The position numbers were made by a program, and so were the translations under genes. 64,000 nucleotides of DNA from Cherax quadricarinatus (lineage: Eukaryota > Arthropoda > Malacostraca > Decapoda > Parastacidae): assembly GCF_038502225.1 (NCBI RefSeq), contig NC_091346.1:9820793-9884792 (forward strand). The letters are read 5' to 3'. Under the pieces are notes generated by a model that ran no database searches, was not told the origin of the DNA, and saw only the letters and a list, made by a program, of their open reading frames with translations. Positions within the stretch are counted from its first letter, which is position 1, and each line of letters begins with the position of its first letter. Shown piece after piece: positions 12,613-23,414 of this stretch.

Positions 12613-13182
12613 GGTAACATTGATGTATTTGCCATAGCTGTGACGTGGTTTAATATGAATAATCGGGACATGCCTGCCGAATGTCACAGTCAGGGTTTTA
12701 AATTGTTCCAAGTAGACAGAAGTATCGGAAAAGAGACTAGGGTGGGACTGTATGTTCGAGATCGCTTGAATTGTTGCATAAAAATGGGTATAAAGTCTGA
12801 AATAAAACATACTGATTCTGTTTGGGTAGAATTTTCAGAGTTGCACGAAAAATGTATTTTAGGTGTGATATACCATTCTCCAGATTTGGATAGGGACCAA
12901 GGGAGATTACTTTGGGAGGAAATTGTTAGGGCCACAAGACAATAATGTAGTAATTCCGGGAACTTTAACTTTAGTCAGATTGATTGGAATCTTTTGACTG
13001 GGAATTTAGAATCTAACGACGTTTTGGAAATAGTTCAGGATTGTTTTTTGAAGCAGTTTGTGACAGAACCTACAAGGGAAAATAAACTGCTTGACCTGGT
13101 TTTGACAAACAGGGAAACCCTTCTTAATAATTTAGAAATTAGAGGAACTCGGCTCAAGCGACCACAAATCAATTACCTCTAG
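12613..13182 (+). pseudogene. LINE endonuclease (EEP/AP-type) remnant, family C
   Basis: The translation contains AVTWFNMNNRD, SVWVEFSELHEKCILGVIYH, then after a stop and frame change GNFNFSQIDWN and FVTEPTRENKLLDLVLTN. These are recognisable blocks of the apurinic-like endonuclease of CR1-type LINEs, which nicks target DNA to prime reverse transcription. The catalytic GDFN motif reads GNFN here. A better-preserved homologue is encoded on the minus strand at 53085-53708. Internal stops make the copy non-functional. Confidence 0.75.
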
Positions 13183-14150
13183 CATTGAATGGAAGCTTGA
13201 AAATAGGGATAACTCAGGAAGGGTCCCAGATTTATGCTTAGCAGATTGCAATGGGCTTAGAGAACAACTGTCATCTGTGAACTGGGATAACGAAGAGAGC
13301 TATCAGTATGACAGCTTTCTAAACACTATACGTGCTGCCCAGGAACATTTGTTCCGTATAAATGAATTGAATCGAGAGAAATGACCCGAAATGGATGATT
13401 AATGGGCTCAAGCATCTTTTTGGGCAGAATAATGGAATTTATAGGAGGTTAAAAAGGGGATAAGAAAAGCTAAACGGAACTCTGAAGTGAAAATTGCTAG
13501 GGATTTCAAAACTAACTCACAAGGTTTTTTCCAGGTTTATTGAACAAAAGCTAGAGAAAAGTTGGGTCCTTTAATGACAAGGAGAACGAAATGTGCATGA
13601 TTTTTAATCATTATTTCCCCTCGGTTTTCATACAGGAAGACACTAACAATATTCCAATATTTAATTTTTATATTGAGCCTGAAGGAGATAAATTATGTGA
13701 TATCAGTCACTAAGGATACGGTAATCAAACAGACAGACCCACTGAAACAAAATAAATCCTCTGGCCCTGACGAACTTTTTTCAGGGGGTTCTTAAGGAAG
13801 TCAAGATGGAAACTTGTGAACCATTATTAACTAGTATTTTTAATATATCTCTTCAAACAGGTGAATTGTCTGATAAGTACAAGATGGCCAAGCTGATTCC
13901 TATTTTTAAATCAGGGACGAGTCGTTACCGACAAATTACCGACTCAATTGTAGACAAATTGCTAGAGGCAATTATTGCTGTTATTACAAGAAACCATCTT
14001 GATATGCATAATATTATAACTATAATCAGCATGGATTCACGAGGGGCCGTTCCTGCCTAACTAGTTTACTAACTTACTAATTTACTAACTTCAGTAAAGC
14101 TTTAGGGGCTTTTCATCATGATAAAAAATTCGATATTGTTTATTTGGATT
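13183..14150 (+). pseudogene. LINE linker and N-terminal reverse transcriptase remnant, family C
   Basis: Scattered blocks in different frames match the family C polyprotein. KNKSSGPDELF corresponds to the conserved SGPDE block, DKYKMAKLIPIFKSG follows, and a QHGFTRGRSC-like block lies near 14030-14055. The sequence breaks off just after VYLDSS, where active elements have the first catalytic aspartate motif. The palm motif (ADD) and everything beyond it are absent. It is inactive and 3'-truncated. Confidence 0.7.
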
Positions 14151-14155
14151 CTAGT

Positions 14156-14410
14156 AACTGTGCGCCTAAACACGCTGTTGTCATCTACTCTAGGTGAATG
14201 TGGACCTAACAACGCTGGTGTTACCCATTTCAGGCAACTGCCCGTCTCACAACGCTAATATCATCTATTCTAGGTAACAGCGCACCTAATAGTGTAGATA
14301 TTACTCCAGGTAACTGCACACTTCAAATGCTTGTGTTATCTACTGTTGGTAACTGTGTATCTCACAATGCTGTCATTCACCCAGGGTATCTGTCCACCTC
14401 ACAATGCTGT
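14156..14410 (-). repeat. Diverged inverted 37-bp-type subrepeats, right inner arm
   Basis: Six or seven imperfect units of about 37-42 bp are inverted relative to the array at 11031-11845. The unit nearest the edge (GCTGTCATTCACCCAGGGTA, then TCTGTCCACCTCACAATGC) is closest to the left-arm consensus. Inner units are strongly diverged. The left array is much more uniform, which suggests later expansion there. Confidence 0.65.
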
Positions 14411-14600
14411 AATGAGTCTCTCACATAGGAATAACTCCCTCTGACATCACAGGGCAAACAAAATTAATAAGGAATACTTTTTTATTAGTAAATCCCTCAC
14501 ATAGTGCACTTATTTTGCACAGATAAACTCACAAAACATACAATATCGGTGAAATAACCGCTAACAATCCGTTAGACAAGAACTCTAAAAGACACTTAAG
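14411..14600 (-). repeat. Right outer inverted arm of a foldback-like structure
   Basis: This is the reverse-complement counterpart of 10862-11030, running outward from the subrepeats through AATAACTCCCTCTGACATC and AACAAAATTAATAAGG to CTCACAAAACATAC. The outer boundary is uncertain within about 30 bp. Confidence 0.72.
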
Positions 14601-14950
14601 TTAAAAGTAGTGATTAAGTTTTGGTGGCTTCGTCTGAGCACATAAAACACTTTAATTTGTAAACATTACACACCACTCTAGTATATTTTTCAACACCACT
14701 TTTCCAGTAAATTTTCTTGCACGTCACAGGAGCAATACATCAACAAGAATGATGGAAGGTGGGGAGTGAATGTGATATATGGACAGATAACTGGTGAGGG
14801 AGGAGTAGTGAGTGGAGCTGTGAGACAGACGTACACTCAGTTTACATCAGTGTTCAGACAATGCACTCGCTTTCCATTCCAGTTTTTGGCATTAAGGACA
14901 ATGATGCATTATGCAGGTGTGCTGAGTCACAGGATTGCTGCATAATATGT
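14601..14950. other. Unassigned region
   Basis: No gene or known repeat is recognised in this stretch between the inverted arm and the 26-bp minisatellite. Confidence 0.4.
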
Positions 14951-15632
14951 CTGACATCTAGTACCAGACACACTCCCTGACATCTAGTACCAGGGACACT
15001 CCCTGACATCTAGTACCAGACACACTCCCTGACATCTAGTACCAGGGGCACTCCCTGACATCTAGTACCAGACACACTCCCTGACATCTAGTACCAGGGG
15101 CACTCCCTGACATCTAGTACCAGACACACTCCCTGACATCTAGTACCAGGGACACTCCCTGACATCTAGTACCAGGGGCACTCCCTGACATCTAGTACCA
15201 GGGACACTCCCTGACATCTAGTACCAGGGACACTCCCTGACATCTAGTACCAGGGACACTCCCTGACATCTAGTACCAGGGACACTCCCTGACATCTAGT
15301 ACCAGGGACACTCCCTGACATCTAGTACCAGGGACACTCCCTGACATCTAGTACCAGGGACACTCCCTGACATCTAGTACCAGGGACACTCCCTGACATC
15401 TAGTACCAGGGACACTCCCTGACATCTAGTACCAGGGACACTCCCTGACATCTAGTACCAGGGGCACTCCCTGACATCTAGTACCAGGGACACTCCCTGA
15501 CATCTAGTACCAGGGGCACTCCCTGACATCTAGTACCAGGGACACTCCCTGACATCTAGTACCAGGGACACTCCCTGACATCTAGTACCAGGGACACTCC
15601 CTGACATCTAGTACCAGGGACACTCCCTGACA
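14951..15632 (+). repeat. 26-bp minisatellite (about 26 copies)
   Basis: The unit CACTCCCTGACATCTAGTAC followed by CAGGGA repeats every 26 bp. Variants CAGACA and CAGGGG alternate with CAGGGA in the first third, and the array is nearly uniform afterwards. No coding potential was seen. Confidence 0.97.
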
Positions 15633-15856
15633 CTACATTTTCACACATAATGAGGTGGTGGGTTCGTTATGTTACTGGGCGAGGATAAAAATAAACGTTA
15701 CGGTTGCTGCAGAATGAGAGAGTGACCACGTGTCTACCACCAACAATATTAACTATACGTGGGACACACTTTACTTAACTTACAAAACTCTTCAATGAAG
15801 CAGGAATCCTTACAAATTTGTTTGGATTATGTTGGTGGTCTAGCGGCTGAGCTACA
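15633..15856. other. Unassigned spacer
   Basis: Non-repetitive sequence between the 26-bp minisatellite and the CT tract. No feature is supported. Confidence 0.35.
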
Positions 15857-15925
15857 TCTCTCTCACTCTCTCTCTCACTCACTCACTCTCTCCCTCTCTC
15901 TCTCTCTCTCTCTCACTCACTCACT

Positions 15926-15955
<30 letters not shown>
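15857..15955 (+). repeat. (CT)n microsatellite with CACT interruptions
   Basis: An almost pure pyrimidine dinucleotide tract carries periodic CACTCACTCACT interruptions that occur twice about 50 bp apart, which suggests one internal duplication. Confidence 0.95.
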
Positions 15956-15960
<5 letters not shown>

Positions 15961-16851
15961 CTGGTATGATGGCTATCAAATTATTATTGTTCTTAATTAT
16001 TAAAATATACAAGAAAGGAACTTGGTTATTAATTATCCAATTAACTTTGAAACGAATTGTTGGTACTAATTGAAATTTTTGAAAAGCATTAATACAACAT
16101 AAATCTCTATCCAAATTACTCAAATTTTAATTAAAATAATCATATCAATGAGGCGCATGTACACACCCTCATTGACAGGCTATCTCCCCCATCCAGTGAA
16201 CCAGGTACTAAGGGTTGATGATGAGGCCCCATCGTTCAATCAGTACCCAAGTTCCAGCCAATGAGAAGATGGTTTTGGCAATCGCAGAGGTGACGTAGGT
16301 ACCACACACCTGTCTGCCCTTGTCATTCCCATTCTAGAGCTGGTTGAAGCACGGTCTGCTCTCTAGTGGCTTCTATTCTGCCTTGCTTACCGTGGAGTGC
16401 ACTAATACCTATTGTTGTACATAGTGTATATAGTGTACATACTTTTGTTCTAAATTGGTGAAGGATAATACAAGTCAAAAGTTTTTCTGCTGTGTTTATT
16501 TTGCTCCCTTTACACCCAGGATAACAGGCCTTTCGGACTCATGCGTTGTAATACTAGATTTAAATGAATAATGTAATAAAGTTGGTAGAATTACCGACAA
16601 TATGTAAAGTAAAAGGACACAATGTCAAAATGTCACATTAGTTGAACTTGTGTCCTTTTACTTTACATAAATGAATAATAATTACGAGAGTCAGGTTATA
16701 TTATATGAGCAACATTTTGGACCTAGTATCATTCCTTCCATTAAACCTACAGATGTGAATTGCAACAGTAATGAAGATTATATTTTCACTTTCTTGGATA
16801 CTGAATTGATTTTTTTTTTCACTGCATAATCGAACGAGACATCATTAATCA
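15956..16851. other. Unassigned AT-rich region containing a hairpin
   Basis: Mostly AT-rich single-copy-like sequence. The only clear structure is the inverted repeat at 16601-16669. No gene is recognised. Confidence 0.4.
16601..16669. repeat. 22-bp perfect inverted repeat (hairpin)
   Basis: The arm TATGTAAAGTAAAAGGACAC plus AA at 16601-16622 is perfectly complementary to 16648-16669, with a 25-nt loop. It resembles a foldback repeat that has lost its middle. Confidence 0.85.
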
Positions 16852-17318
16852 ACCTGCTCGTCTCTCGTCCGGACGCAACCTGGGTAGACGTCATTTCAGC
16901 AGAAGCTTCAACACCGTAGGGATGTAGGTGGCCTTACTGTTATGTACCAGTATTGTCCAAGTACCACACTGGGCTCCACTTCGAGGATAACCAGAAGAAG
17001 AATTTCTACTCAACAAGACGGGCAGTAAACTGGACCTACACTCTGGGTCTTTCCTTCTCCAGGACATTACTTTACCTGATATTGATTCCCAGGATGGCTC
17101 GACTCTGGAACATTTTCGTACAGCATAATGACATCAACGAAATAAAGTTAGTCGAGGCCAATGAAGTTGCTGACCCACAGATGCCTACAACTTCATCTTC
17201 TTATTCGCTATTTGTATAACTCTTAATAATAAAAGAGCTTCTAATAAGCTGATGTAGGTAATAGCTCTTAGCTTGGAAATAAAGACAGGAACCCTGAACT
17301 TATCCTTGTAGAACCCTG

Positions 17319-17323
<5 letters not shown>
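16852..17323 (+). pseudogene. 5'-truncated family A LINE: ORF2 C-terminus and 3' UTR
   Basis: The translation shows blocks RRAVNWTYTLGLSFSR, RMARLWNIFVQHNDINEIK and the end of ORF2. The 3' UTR (GCTGATGTAGGTAATAGCTC) matches that of the full copy ending at 28980. It begins inside the ORF2 C-terminal region, the usual 5' truncation of LINE insertions. It is directly followed by a (GA)n tract and then by the longer family A element, in the same orientation. Confidence 0.85.

Positions 17324-17412
<89 letters not shown>
17324..17412 (+). repeat. (GA)n tract after a family A LINE 3' end
   Basis: About 88 bp of almost pure GA with one AAAG interruption. It abuts a family A LINE 3' end, as does the tract at 28984-29053. 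Confidence 0.95.
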
Positions 17413-17414
<2 letters not shown>

Positions 17415-17968
17415 GGATGAAGATGTGTCACAGTGTGCTCCACAAACTTTCTTAATATTACTTAAATACGAGGGTTGGTGTGGATAAAAACTGTTCAGTG
17501 ACGTAGTACTACTTACAACACATTAGTACAAGTAAGCCAACTCCTCCACTGAAATGAATATAAGCAATATCAGTGATATTAAGTGTGGTATGGTGAAGAC
17601 ATGGTGTGAGTGAGGGGACAGCGGCAGGCCTTAGGAGTGTCTTCACTATTGCCTTCAGATTGAGCATCTAATATTATATGTGTTTTGTGCTATGTACTAC
17701 TAGCATCTGGTGCTTTATAACAACGTGGCTGGTACAATGCAACACAGTGATTTGTGTAACATCTTCCTTTAGTGGAAAAGTGGATAGCATAAACAGTGTT
17801 TAGTAAGTGATAGTGAGAAGGCAACACTTCCAGCTAGTCGGCTACTGCCGCCCCCCTCACTACCCACCCGGCTATAAACACCCCCACCCACGATACTCCA
17901 CCCCACCCACGACATCACCACCCACCCTCTCCCTCCTGTGAACTTCAAACCTACAAGCCTCCTCTGGG
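17413..17968 (+). other. Probable 5' UTR of the family A LINE
   Basis: About 550 bp lie between the upstream (GA)n tract and ORF1. A C-rich stretch of CACCCACC-type motifs at about 17850-17935 precedes the ORF1 start. The true 5' end was not determined. Confidence 0.45.
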
Positions 17969-19387
17969 ATGACTTCACACCGCAAAATAGCAAGAATATC
18001 TACGCTATCTGGCTATTGTCCCAGTAGTTACTGCAGTGTTTGTGGGTATACCACAAGGGACAAAATTCTTCTTAGATGTAAGGAGCCTACTTGTTCCAAC
18101 TACTGCCACACAGATTGCATTCCAGAAGAATTTTGTTGCAGCCAGGTTGAAAATTTCAGAAAATTTAAGGATATCCATAATCCTGTGGTATATGTGGATA
18201 CAAGCCTGGAGCTACAGGAGGAAGGTTCAGAAGTCCTACCTCAGGGACTCCTGTCCAAAGATCAAGACTGCCCTCTTGGGCTGTGTTGTAAAGTTGCAGC
18301 TAAGATAATCCATCACAGGGAAGCACTTCATGAGCTCCTCAAATCATTAGATAACCTACAAGCTATTGTAGAAGGCCAGTGCAAGCCTGCATCAAGTGAC
18401 GTAAGCTGCTCAGCTGATGGTGACACTATTGACAAAGACTGGAAGTCTCACACAGAGCTTAACTCAGGGGTAAACAACTGGTGGAATTCTGTCATCGCTA
18501 AGGTCCCATAGACTGACAGAGTTCAAAACACTACCTTTGGGAATTCTAACACAATTCCTCTGACCACCACAGAGGGAACAAATCCTCTTCCCAGCAACGA
18601 GGGAAGCCTTGGATCTGTTAATTCTCCTACACCTGACATCTCTGCTTCAGCCACTGCCAGTCTACTTAACAGTGCACATACCATCTCTGATCCTACACCT
18701 GTCAGCACACCTGCCGATACTATTCTAGAATCTGGTAGCAGTGCATCGACAGCAAGTTCTGAGCCAGGAGTTTCTCCACCAGAGAACGGTGCAGTTAATG
18801 ATCAGGGAACTATCACTGCACCTGATCACCTACTGCGCCGAAGTACGAACAGCAGGGACACATGTGTCAGAACTGGTAGTGGACGGGGCAGAGGACGTGG
18901 AGGAGGACGTGGAGAAGGAAGACATCTACAGCCGTCTCACCCTCCACTAACACAGTTCCAGCGGCAGAATCTGAGGACAAATCTGCGAAACACAGGAGGT
19001 GTAACAAATCCTAGTCCACCCTCCCAGGCACCTAGGCTGTGCTCTCGCTGTCACCGGAAGGGGCACACTGCCAACAACTGCCTGCGAGATACCAGGTGTA
19101 ATTACTGCTACAAGAAAGGACATAAGGAGGACCAGTGTCGGAAGAAAAAGGAACTTGACAGACAGGGCCACCTGTTTAGAGACCTGTTCTCAGAACAAAC
19201 CAGCAGGATCTCTGAATTGGTGAACACTCTCACACGTCACCCACTTAGCTACTCCTATCCCAGCCCAGCAGGTGGGATTGGGCCTTATACAAGACCACAG
19301 ACCTACATCCCTGCAGCTGCCTCAGTACCCTACCTCTCTCAAGGGCAGGCACCTTACATTCCCTACACACCCACCACCTCAAGCTGA
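17969..19387 (+). pseudogene. Family A LINE ORF1: PHD-like finger plus CCHC zinc knuckles
   Basis: This is a 473-codon frame starting at ATG 17969 and ending at TGA 19385, broken once by TAG at 18509-18511. Residues about 21-60 form a PHD-like finger with spacing C-x2-C-x11-C-x4-C-x4-H-x2-C; the final Cys pair is not clear. A Ser/Thr/Pro-rich middle and an RGRGRGGGRGEGR tract follow. Two zinc knuckles lie at about residues 356-390 (CSRCHRKGHTANNC and CNYCYKKGHKEDQC). Such ORF1 proteins bind RNA in the retrotransposition particle, and PHD domains are known from some CR1-clade ORF1 proteins. ORF2 starts 10 nt downstream in another frame. Apart from the single stop the frame is intact. Confidence 0.8.
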
Positions 19388-19460
19388 CCACTTCATCATG
19401 AGGAGCCAGTCTATCAGCATCCTGTCGGCCAACATTAGAGGTTTCATTACTAATGTTGGA

Positions 19461-19473
19461 GAGCTCACACATA
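19461..19473 (+). repeat. Left target-site duplication of the family B insertion
   Basis: GAGCTCACACATA occurs here and again at 26081-26093, immediately flanking the inserted LINE. A 13-bp exact duplication fits target-primed reverse transcription. The last bases could overlap the element's AT-rich tail. Confidence 0.9.
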
Positions 19474-19668
19474 TTATTATTATTATTATAATCAAAAAGA
19501 AGCGCTAAGCCACAAGGGCTATACAGCGCTGCAGGGTAGGGAAGGAAGCAAGGGAATTGGATGGCAGGAGGGAGGGGGGATGATCAGCAGGTTACAGAAA
19601 ACAGCGGGGCAGGGGATAGTACGGGGGTAGAGGGTAGCAAGAGATACAAGTAGAAAGGGCTGAAAGTA
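19474..19668 (-). other. 3' UTR and (AAT)n tail of the family B LINE
   Basis: About 195 bp follow the ORF2 stop. On the minus strand it ends with GGCTTAGCGCTTCTTTTTG and a short AAT-rich tail abutting the target duplication. The decayed copy at 55645 shares the CACTGCAGGGCAG-type portion but lacks the tail. Confidence 0.8.
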
Positions 19669-22600
19669 TCAGAATTTGTGAAGTAAGTCAGTCGTTGTCA
19701 AAAAGTCAATAAGAGAGTCCGGATGAAAGGTGGGTCCATCAGCGAGAAGGGAAGGTAAAGAGAGAGCAGCGGGGCGAAGACGACGACAGAGGTAAATTCT
19801 GCGTGCTCGTTGATAAAGTGGGCAGTCCAACAGAATGTGGCTGACTGATAATGGAGCTTGGCAATTCTCACAGAGAGGAGCAAGACGCCTCTCCATGAGA
19901 TATCCATGAGTAAGACGAGTATGGCCAATGCGAAGACGGGAGAGAGTAGTCTCCCAACCTCGACACTGGTGATAAGAAGACGGCCAGTAACCTATACTCG
20001 GTTTAATAGACTGAAGTTTGTTGCCGAGCATAGTAGACCAACGTTGTTGCCAACGGGTGTGAAGGTGGGAAGATATTACAGCAAAATAGTCCGTACATGG
20101 AATACCTCTGTAAGAAACTGGTAGGTCATGTACTGCTGACCGCGCAGCAGTGTCTGCCTGTTCATTGCCATGTACGTCAACATGACCAGGGACCCAACAA
20201 AAAACAATATCTTTATGCTTAGTAAAGATGCGGCGTAGCCAAAGTTGGATACGGAGGACTAAGGGGTGAGGTGTATCAAATTTTTGTATAGCCTGTAAAG
20301 CACTAAGGGAGTCTGAGACAACCACAAATGATGACACAGGCATAGATGCAATACGGATAAGTGCTGTAAGGATGGCATATAATTCAGCAGTAAAAATACT
20401 AGCTGAAGATAGTAAATGCCCTTGTACGACGCTGTCCGGAAACACTGCTGCGAATCCTACGCCGTCAGAAGACTTAGAGCCATCTGTGTACACAGCAATG
20501 GCATGAGAATGAGAGTGAAAGTGGTCAAGAAAAAGAGAGCGGGAAGCGACCGTAGACAGTTGGGCTTTCGAGCAAGGGAGGGAGAAAGAACAGACTCGAA
20601 CAGCTGGGACCTCCCAGGGGGGTAGGGAAAAGTGAGATGCTACATGTACATAGAAAGGTGGTAGTTGAAGAGAAGACAAGAGCGAATGAAGGCGAAGAGA
20701 GAAGGGACGGAGTAAGCAGGGGCGGCGAACAAATAAAGAATGTCTACTAATATCAGTGACCATTCTATAAATGGAAGGATTGCGGAGATCATGAGAGCGT
20801 ACATAGTAGCGCAGGCAATGGGCATCACGGCGATCGGATAAGGATGGAACGTTCGCTTCTGCATAGAGGCTTTCGACAGGGGAAGAGCGAAAAGCACCAA
20901 GGCATAAACGTAATCCTTGGTGATGAATGGGGTTAAGGCTAGAGAGAGTAGCAGGAGATGCCGCTGAATAGATCTGGTCACCATAATCAAGTTTCGATAA
21001 AATAAGGGTGGAATGTAGGTGAAGGAGGGTTCGACGATCAGCTCCCCACGAAAGATGAGCAAGGGTTTTAAGAAGGTTCAGCCGGCTGTGACAAGTTGCC
21101 TTCAGAGAGGTAATGTGAGGTTTCCAGGATAACCTACGATCAAAGAGGAGGCCCAGAAACTTGACTGTATCACGTTCAGGGATACGTGAGCCATAGAGGT
21201 ACAAAGGATGATCAGAGATGACAGAGCGTCTAGTGAAAGTGATTTGGTGGGTTTTAGTGCTGGAAAATTTAAACCCATGTGTGGTGGCCCAATTGGAAAC
21301 ACGGTCGACTGCATGCTGGAGAGAAACTGTAAGGAGGTGACAGTCAGCGCCTGCACAGGCAATAGCAAAGTCATCAACATAGAGTGATGACCAAATATTT
21401 GATGGAAGACTAGAGGCCAAATCATTAATAGCAAGGAGAAAAAGTGTTGTGCTCAGAACACATCCCTGGGGGACACCTTCAGCTTGGACAAAGTCCGGGG
21501 AGAGCACATTATTAACCCGAACACGGAAATGCCTGTCAGTTAAAAAGTTCTTAAGGAAGGATGGTAGATTGCCTCGAAGGCCTAAGGAGTGGGCTTGGGC
21601 TAAAATATTATACCTCCAAGTTGTGTCATATGCCTTCTCAAGGTCAAAAAATATGGCAATAACTGAGTGGTTATTCGCAAAGGCATTACGAACATACGTA
21701 TCCAAGCGCAGTAAGGGGTCTATGGTAGAACGTCCCTTACGAAAGCCATATTGACGAGTGGAGAGACTGTTGTGTGTCTCTAAATACCACACTAAACGTC
21801 TATTTACTAGACGTTCCATTACTTTGCAAACTGCACTGGTAAGAGCAATGGGACGATAGTGGGAGGTTTCATGTCCCGTAGTGCCTGGTTTGCGGAAAGG
21901 GAGAACAATGGCGGATTTCCACAGCTGTGGAAGAACTCCTTGTGACCAAATAAGATTGTAAAGGTGTAATAGGACTGCAAGGGCTGACTGATGTAAATGT
22001 TGTAGCATACGAATATGAATGTCGTCGGGCCCAGCTGCCGATGATCGACAAGCTGAGAGTGTTGCCTCCAGTTCTTGAAGTGTAAAAGGCACATTATACT
22101 GTTCTTCTCTGAGAGAAGAAAAGTCCAAGGGTGCTAACTCTCTGGCAGACTTTGAGGAAAGAAATGAGGGGCATAGATGGAGTCCCTGAGAAATACGGAC
22201 CAGATGATTGCCAATTTCATTGGCAACATCTAGTGGGTTTGCTATATCAACACCGGCAACCCGCAGAACAGGAGCCGGGTCAGGAGAATATTTACCACTC
22301 AGTTTTCGTACTTTTTTCCAGACTGCACTCATAGAGGAAGCAGAGGTGATGGTGGAGACATAATCTCGCCAGCAAGTGCGTTTAGCGTCACGGATGACAC
22401 GGCGAGCGATCGCACGCTTCTGTTTAAAATCAAGGAGTCGCTCTGTGGTTCTATTGTACCGGTACCTGCCCCATGCAGCGCGTTTCAAACGTACTGCACG
22501 AGCACAAGCAGGAGACCACCAAGGCACGCATTTCTGAGAATGCCTGCCCGAAGTTTGGGGTATAGAATGAGAAGCTGCGGTGAAAACGGAGGACGAGAAG

Positions 22601-23379
22601 AGGTGTAAAAGCTCATCGATGGAGGACGAAGAAGGAACCTCTTTAAAAACAGTCAGGTGTGAGTAAAGGTTCCAATTTGCCCGATTAAATTGAAAGCGTG
22701 GGGTGCGAAGAGGTGGCGAATATGAAGGGGAAGTAAGAATGATTGGGAAATGATCACTGTCATGTAAGTCCGGGAGAACAGACCAAGTAAAGTCTAATGC
22801 GGCGGAGGAAGAGCAAACTGAGAGATCGATGCAAGAGAGAGTATGAGTCCGAGGATCAAAATGGGTGTGAGTACCTGTATTTAAAACATGGAGGGGGTGG
22901 GTGGCAAGAAAAGCCTCTAACTGAATTCCACGGGAATCACAGTGAGACCCTCCCCAGAGGAAATGGTGGGCATTAAAATCACCAAGTAACAGAATCGGTG
23001 GCGGTAATGACGAAACAAGGAAGGCAAAATCCGGAATAGATAATGCCCGAGAAGGAGAGAGATATAAAGAACAGAGCGTATACCACCTATGTAAGTGGAT
23101 ACGGGCTGCTGTGTAATGCAGCGAAGTATGAACAAATAGCTGATGGTACGGAATATCAGTGCGGAGAAGAAGGGCACTTTCATTAAAGGTCCCATCAGGA
23201 AAAGGATCTGAAGAATACAATAAATTATAGCCTGAGATGTGAGAAATAACAGCAGAGTGTAATTTTGGTTCCTGTAAGCAAACACCAACAGGGGCAAACT
23301 GGGAGAGTAACATCTGAAGCTCACCCCGATTACCCCTGAGGCCGCGTATATTCCACTGTAAAAAGGCCATGATTGGCAA
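19669..23379 (-). CDS. Family B LINE ORF2: endonuclease, reverse transcriptase, RNase H
   Basis: This is a 1236-residue uninterrupted frame. Residues 1-210 form an EEP endonuclease (LQWNIRGLRGN, LLLGDFNAHH, HDSDHFPI). Residues about 440-720 form the reverse transcriptase (SHYRPIALTS, YGFRKGRST, FFDLEKAYDTTW, GVPQGCVLS and catalytic YVDD at about residue 667). Residues about 960-1080 are RNase H with the expected acidic residues (YTDGS, TAELYA, VSDSLSAL, GNEQAD). Near the C-terminus a C-x2-C...H-x4-C cluster (CENCQ...SHILLDC) resembles the zinc-like motif of I/Jockey elements. The enzyme nicks target DNA and copies its own RNA into it. It lies 35 nt after ORF1 on the same transcript. All visible catalytic motifs are intact. 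Confidence 0.95.
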   Translation of the reverse strand: MPIMAFLQWNIRGLRGNRGELQMLLSQFAPVGVCLQEPKLHSAVISHISGYNLLYSSDPFPDGTFNESALLLRTDIPYHQLFVHTSLHYTAARIHLHRWYTLCSLYLSPSRALSIPDFAFLVSSLPPPILLLGDFNAHHFLWGGSHCDSRGIQLEAFLATHPLHVLNTGTHTHFDPRTHTLSCIDLSVCSSSAALDFTWSVLPDLHDSDHFPIILTSPSYSPPLRTPRFQFNRANWNLYSHLTVFKEVPSSSSIDELLHLFSSSVFTAASHSIPQTSGRHSQKCVPWWSPACARAVRLKRAAWGRYRYNRTTERLLDFKQKRAIARRVIRDAKRTCWRDYVSTITSASSMSAVWKKVRKLSGKYSPDPAPVLRVAGVDIANPLDVANEIGNHLVRISQGLHLCPSFLSSKSARELAPLDFSSLREEQYNVPFTLQELEATLSACRSSAAGPDDIHIRMLQHLHQSALAVLLHLYNLIWSQGVLPQLWKSAIVLPFRKPGTTGHETSHYRPIALTSAVCKVMERLVNRRLVWYLETHNSLSTRQYGFRKGRSTIDPLLRLDTYVRNAFANNHSVIAIFFDLEKAYDTTWRYNILAQAHSLGLRGNLPSFLKNFLTDRHFRVRVNNVLSPDFVQAEGVPQGCVLSTTLFLLAINDLASSLPSNIWSSLYVDDFAIACAGADCHLLTVSLQHAVDRVSNWATTHGFKFSSTKTHQITFTRRSVISDHPLYLYGSRIPERDTVKFLGLLFDRRLSWKPHITSLKATCHSRLNLLKTLAHLSWGADRRTLLHLHSTLILSKLDYGDQIYSAASPATLSSLNPIHHQGLRLCLGAFRSSPVESLYAEANVPSLSDRRDAHCLRYYVRSHDLRNPSIYRMVTDISRHSLFVRRPCLLRPFSLRLHSLLSSLQLPPFYVHVASHFSLPPWEVPAVRVCSFSLPCSKAQLSTVASRSLFLDHFHSHSHAIAVYTDGSKSSDGVGFAAVFPDSVVQGHLLSSASIFTAELYAILTALIRIASMPVSSFVVVSDSLSALQAIQKFDTPHPLVLRIQLWLRRIFTKHKDIVFCWVPGHVDVHGNEQADTAARSAVHDLPVSYRGIPCTDYFAVISSHLHTRWQQRWSTMLGNKLQSIKPSIGYWPSSYHQCRGWETTLSRLRIGHTRLTHGYLMERRLAPLCENCQAPLSVSHILLDCPLYQRARRIYLCRRLRPAALSLPSLLADGPTFHPDSLIDFLTTTDLLHKF

Positions 23380-23414
23380 TGATAAAGATACTTGAAATCC
23401 GCAGGTAAGGGTTC

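Larger units (their letters stand above)
11846..14155 (+). mobile_element. Internal fragment of a family C CR1-type LINE
   Basis: Three coding remnants lie in the expected order on the + strand: the C-terminal part of an SGNH esterase-like domain, an endonuclease domain and the first part of a reverse transcriptase. Many stops and frameshifts show it is dead. The fragment starts inside the esterase domain and ends in the reverse transcriptase near the codons for VYLDSS, so neither natural LINE end is present. Both edges meet inverted 37-bp-type subrepeats. A longer minus-strand relative is at 50882-54110. Confidence 0.8.
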
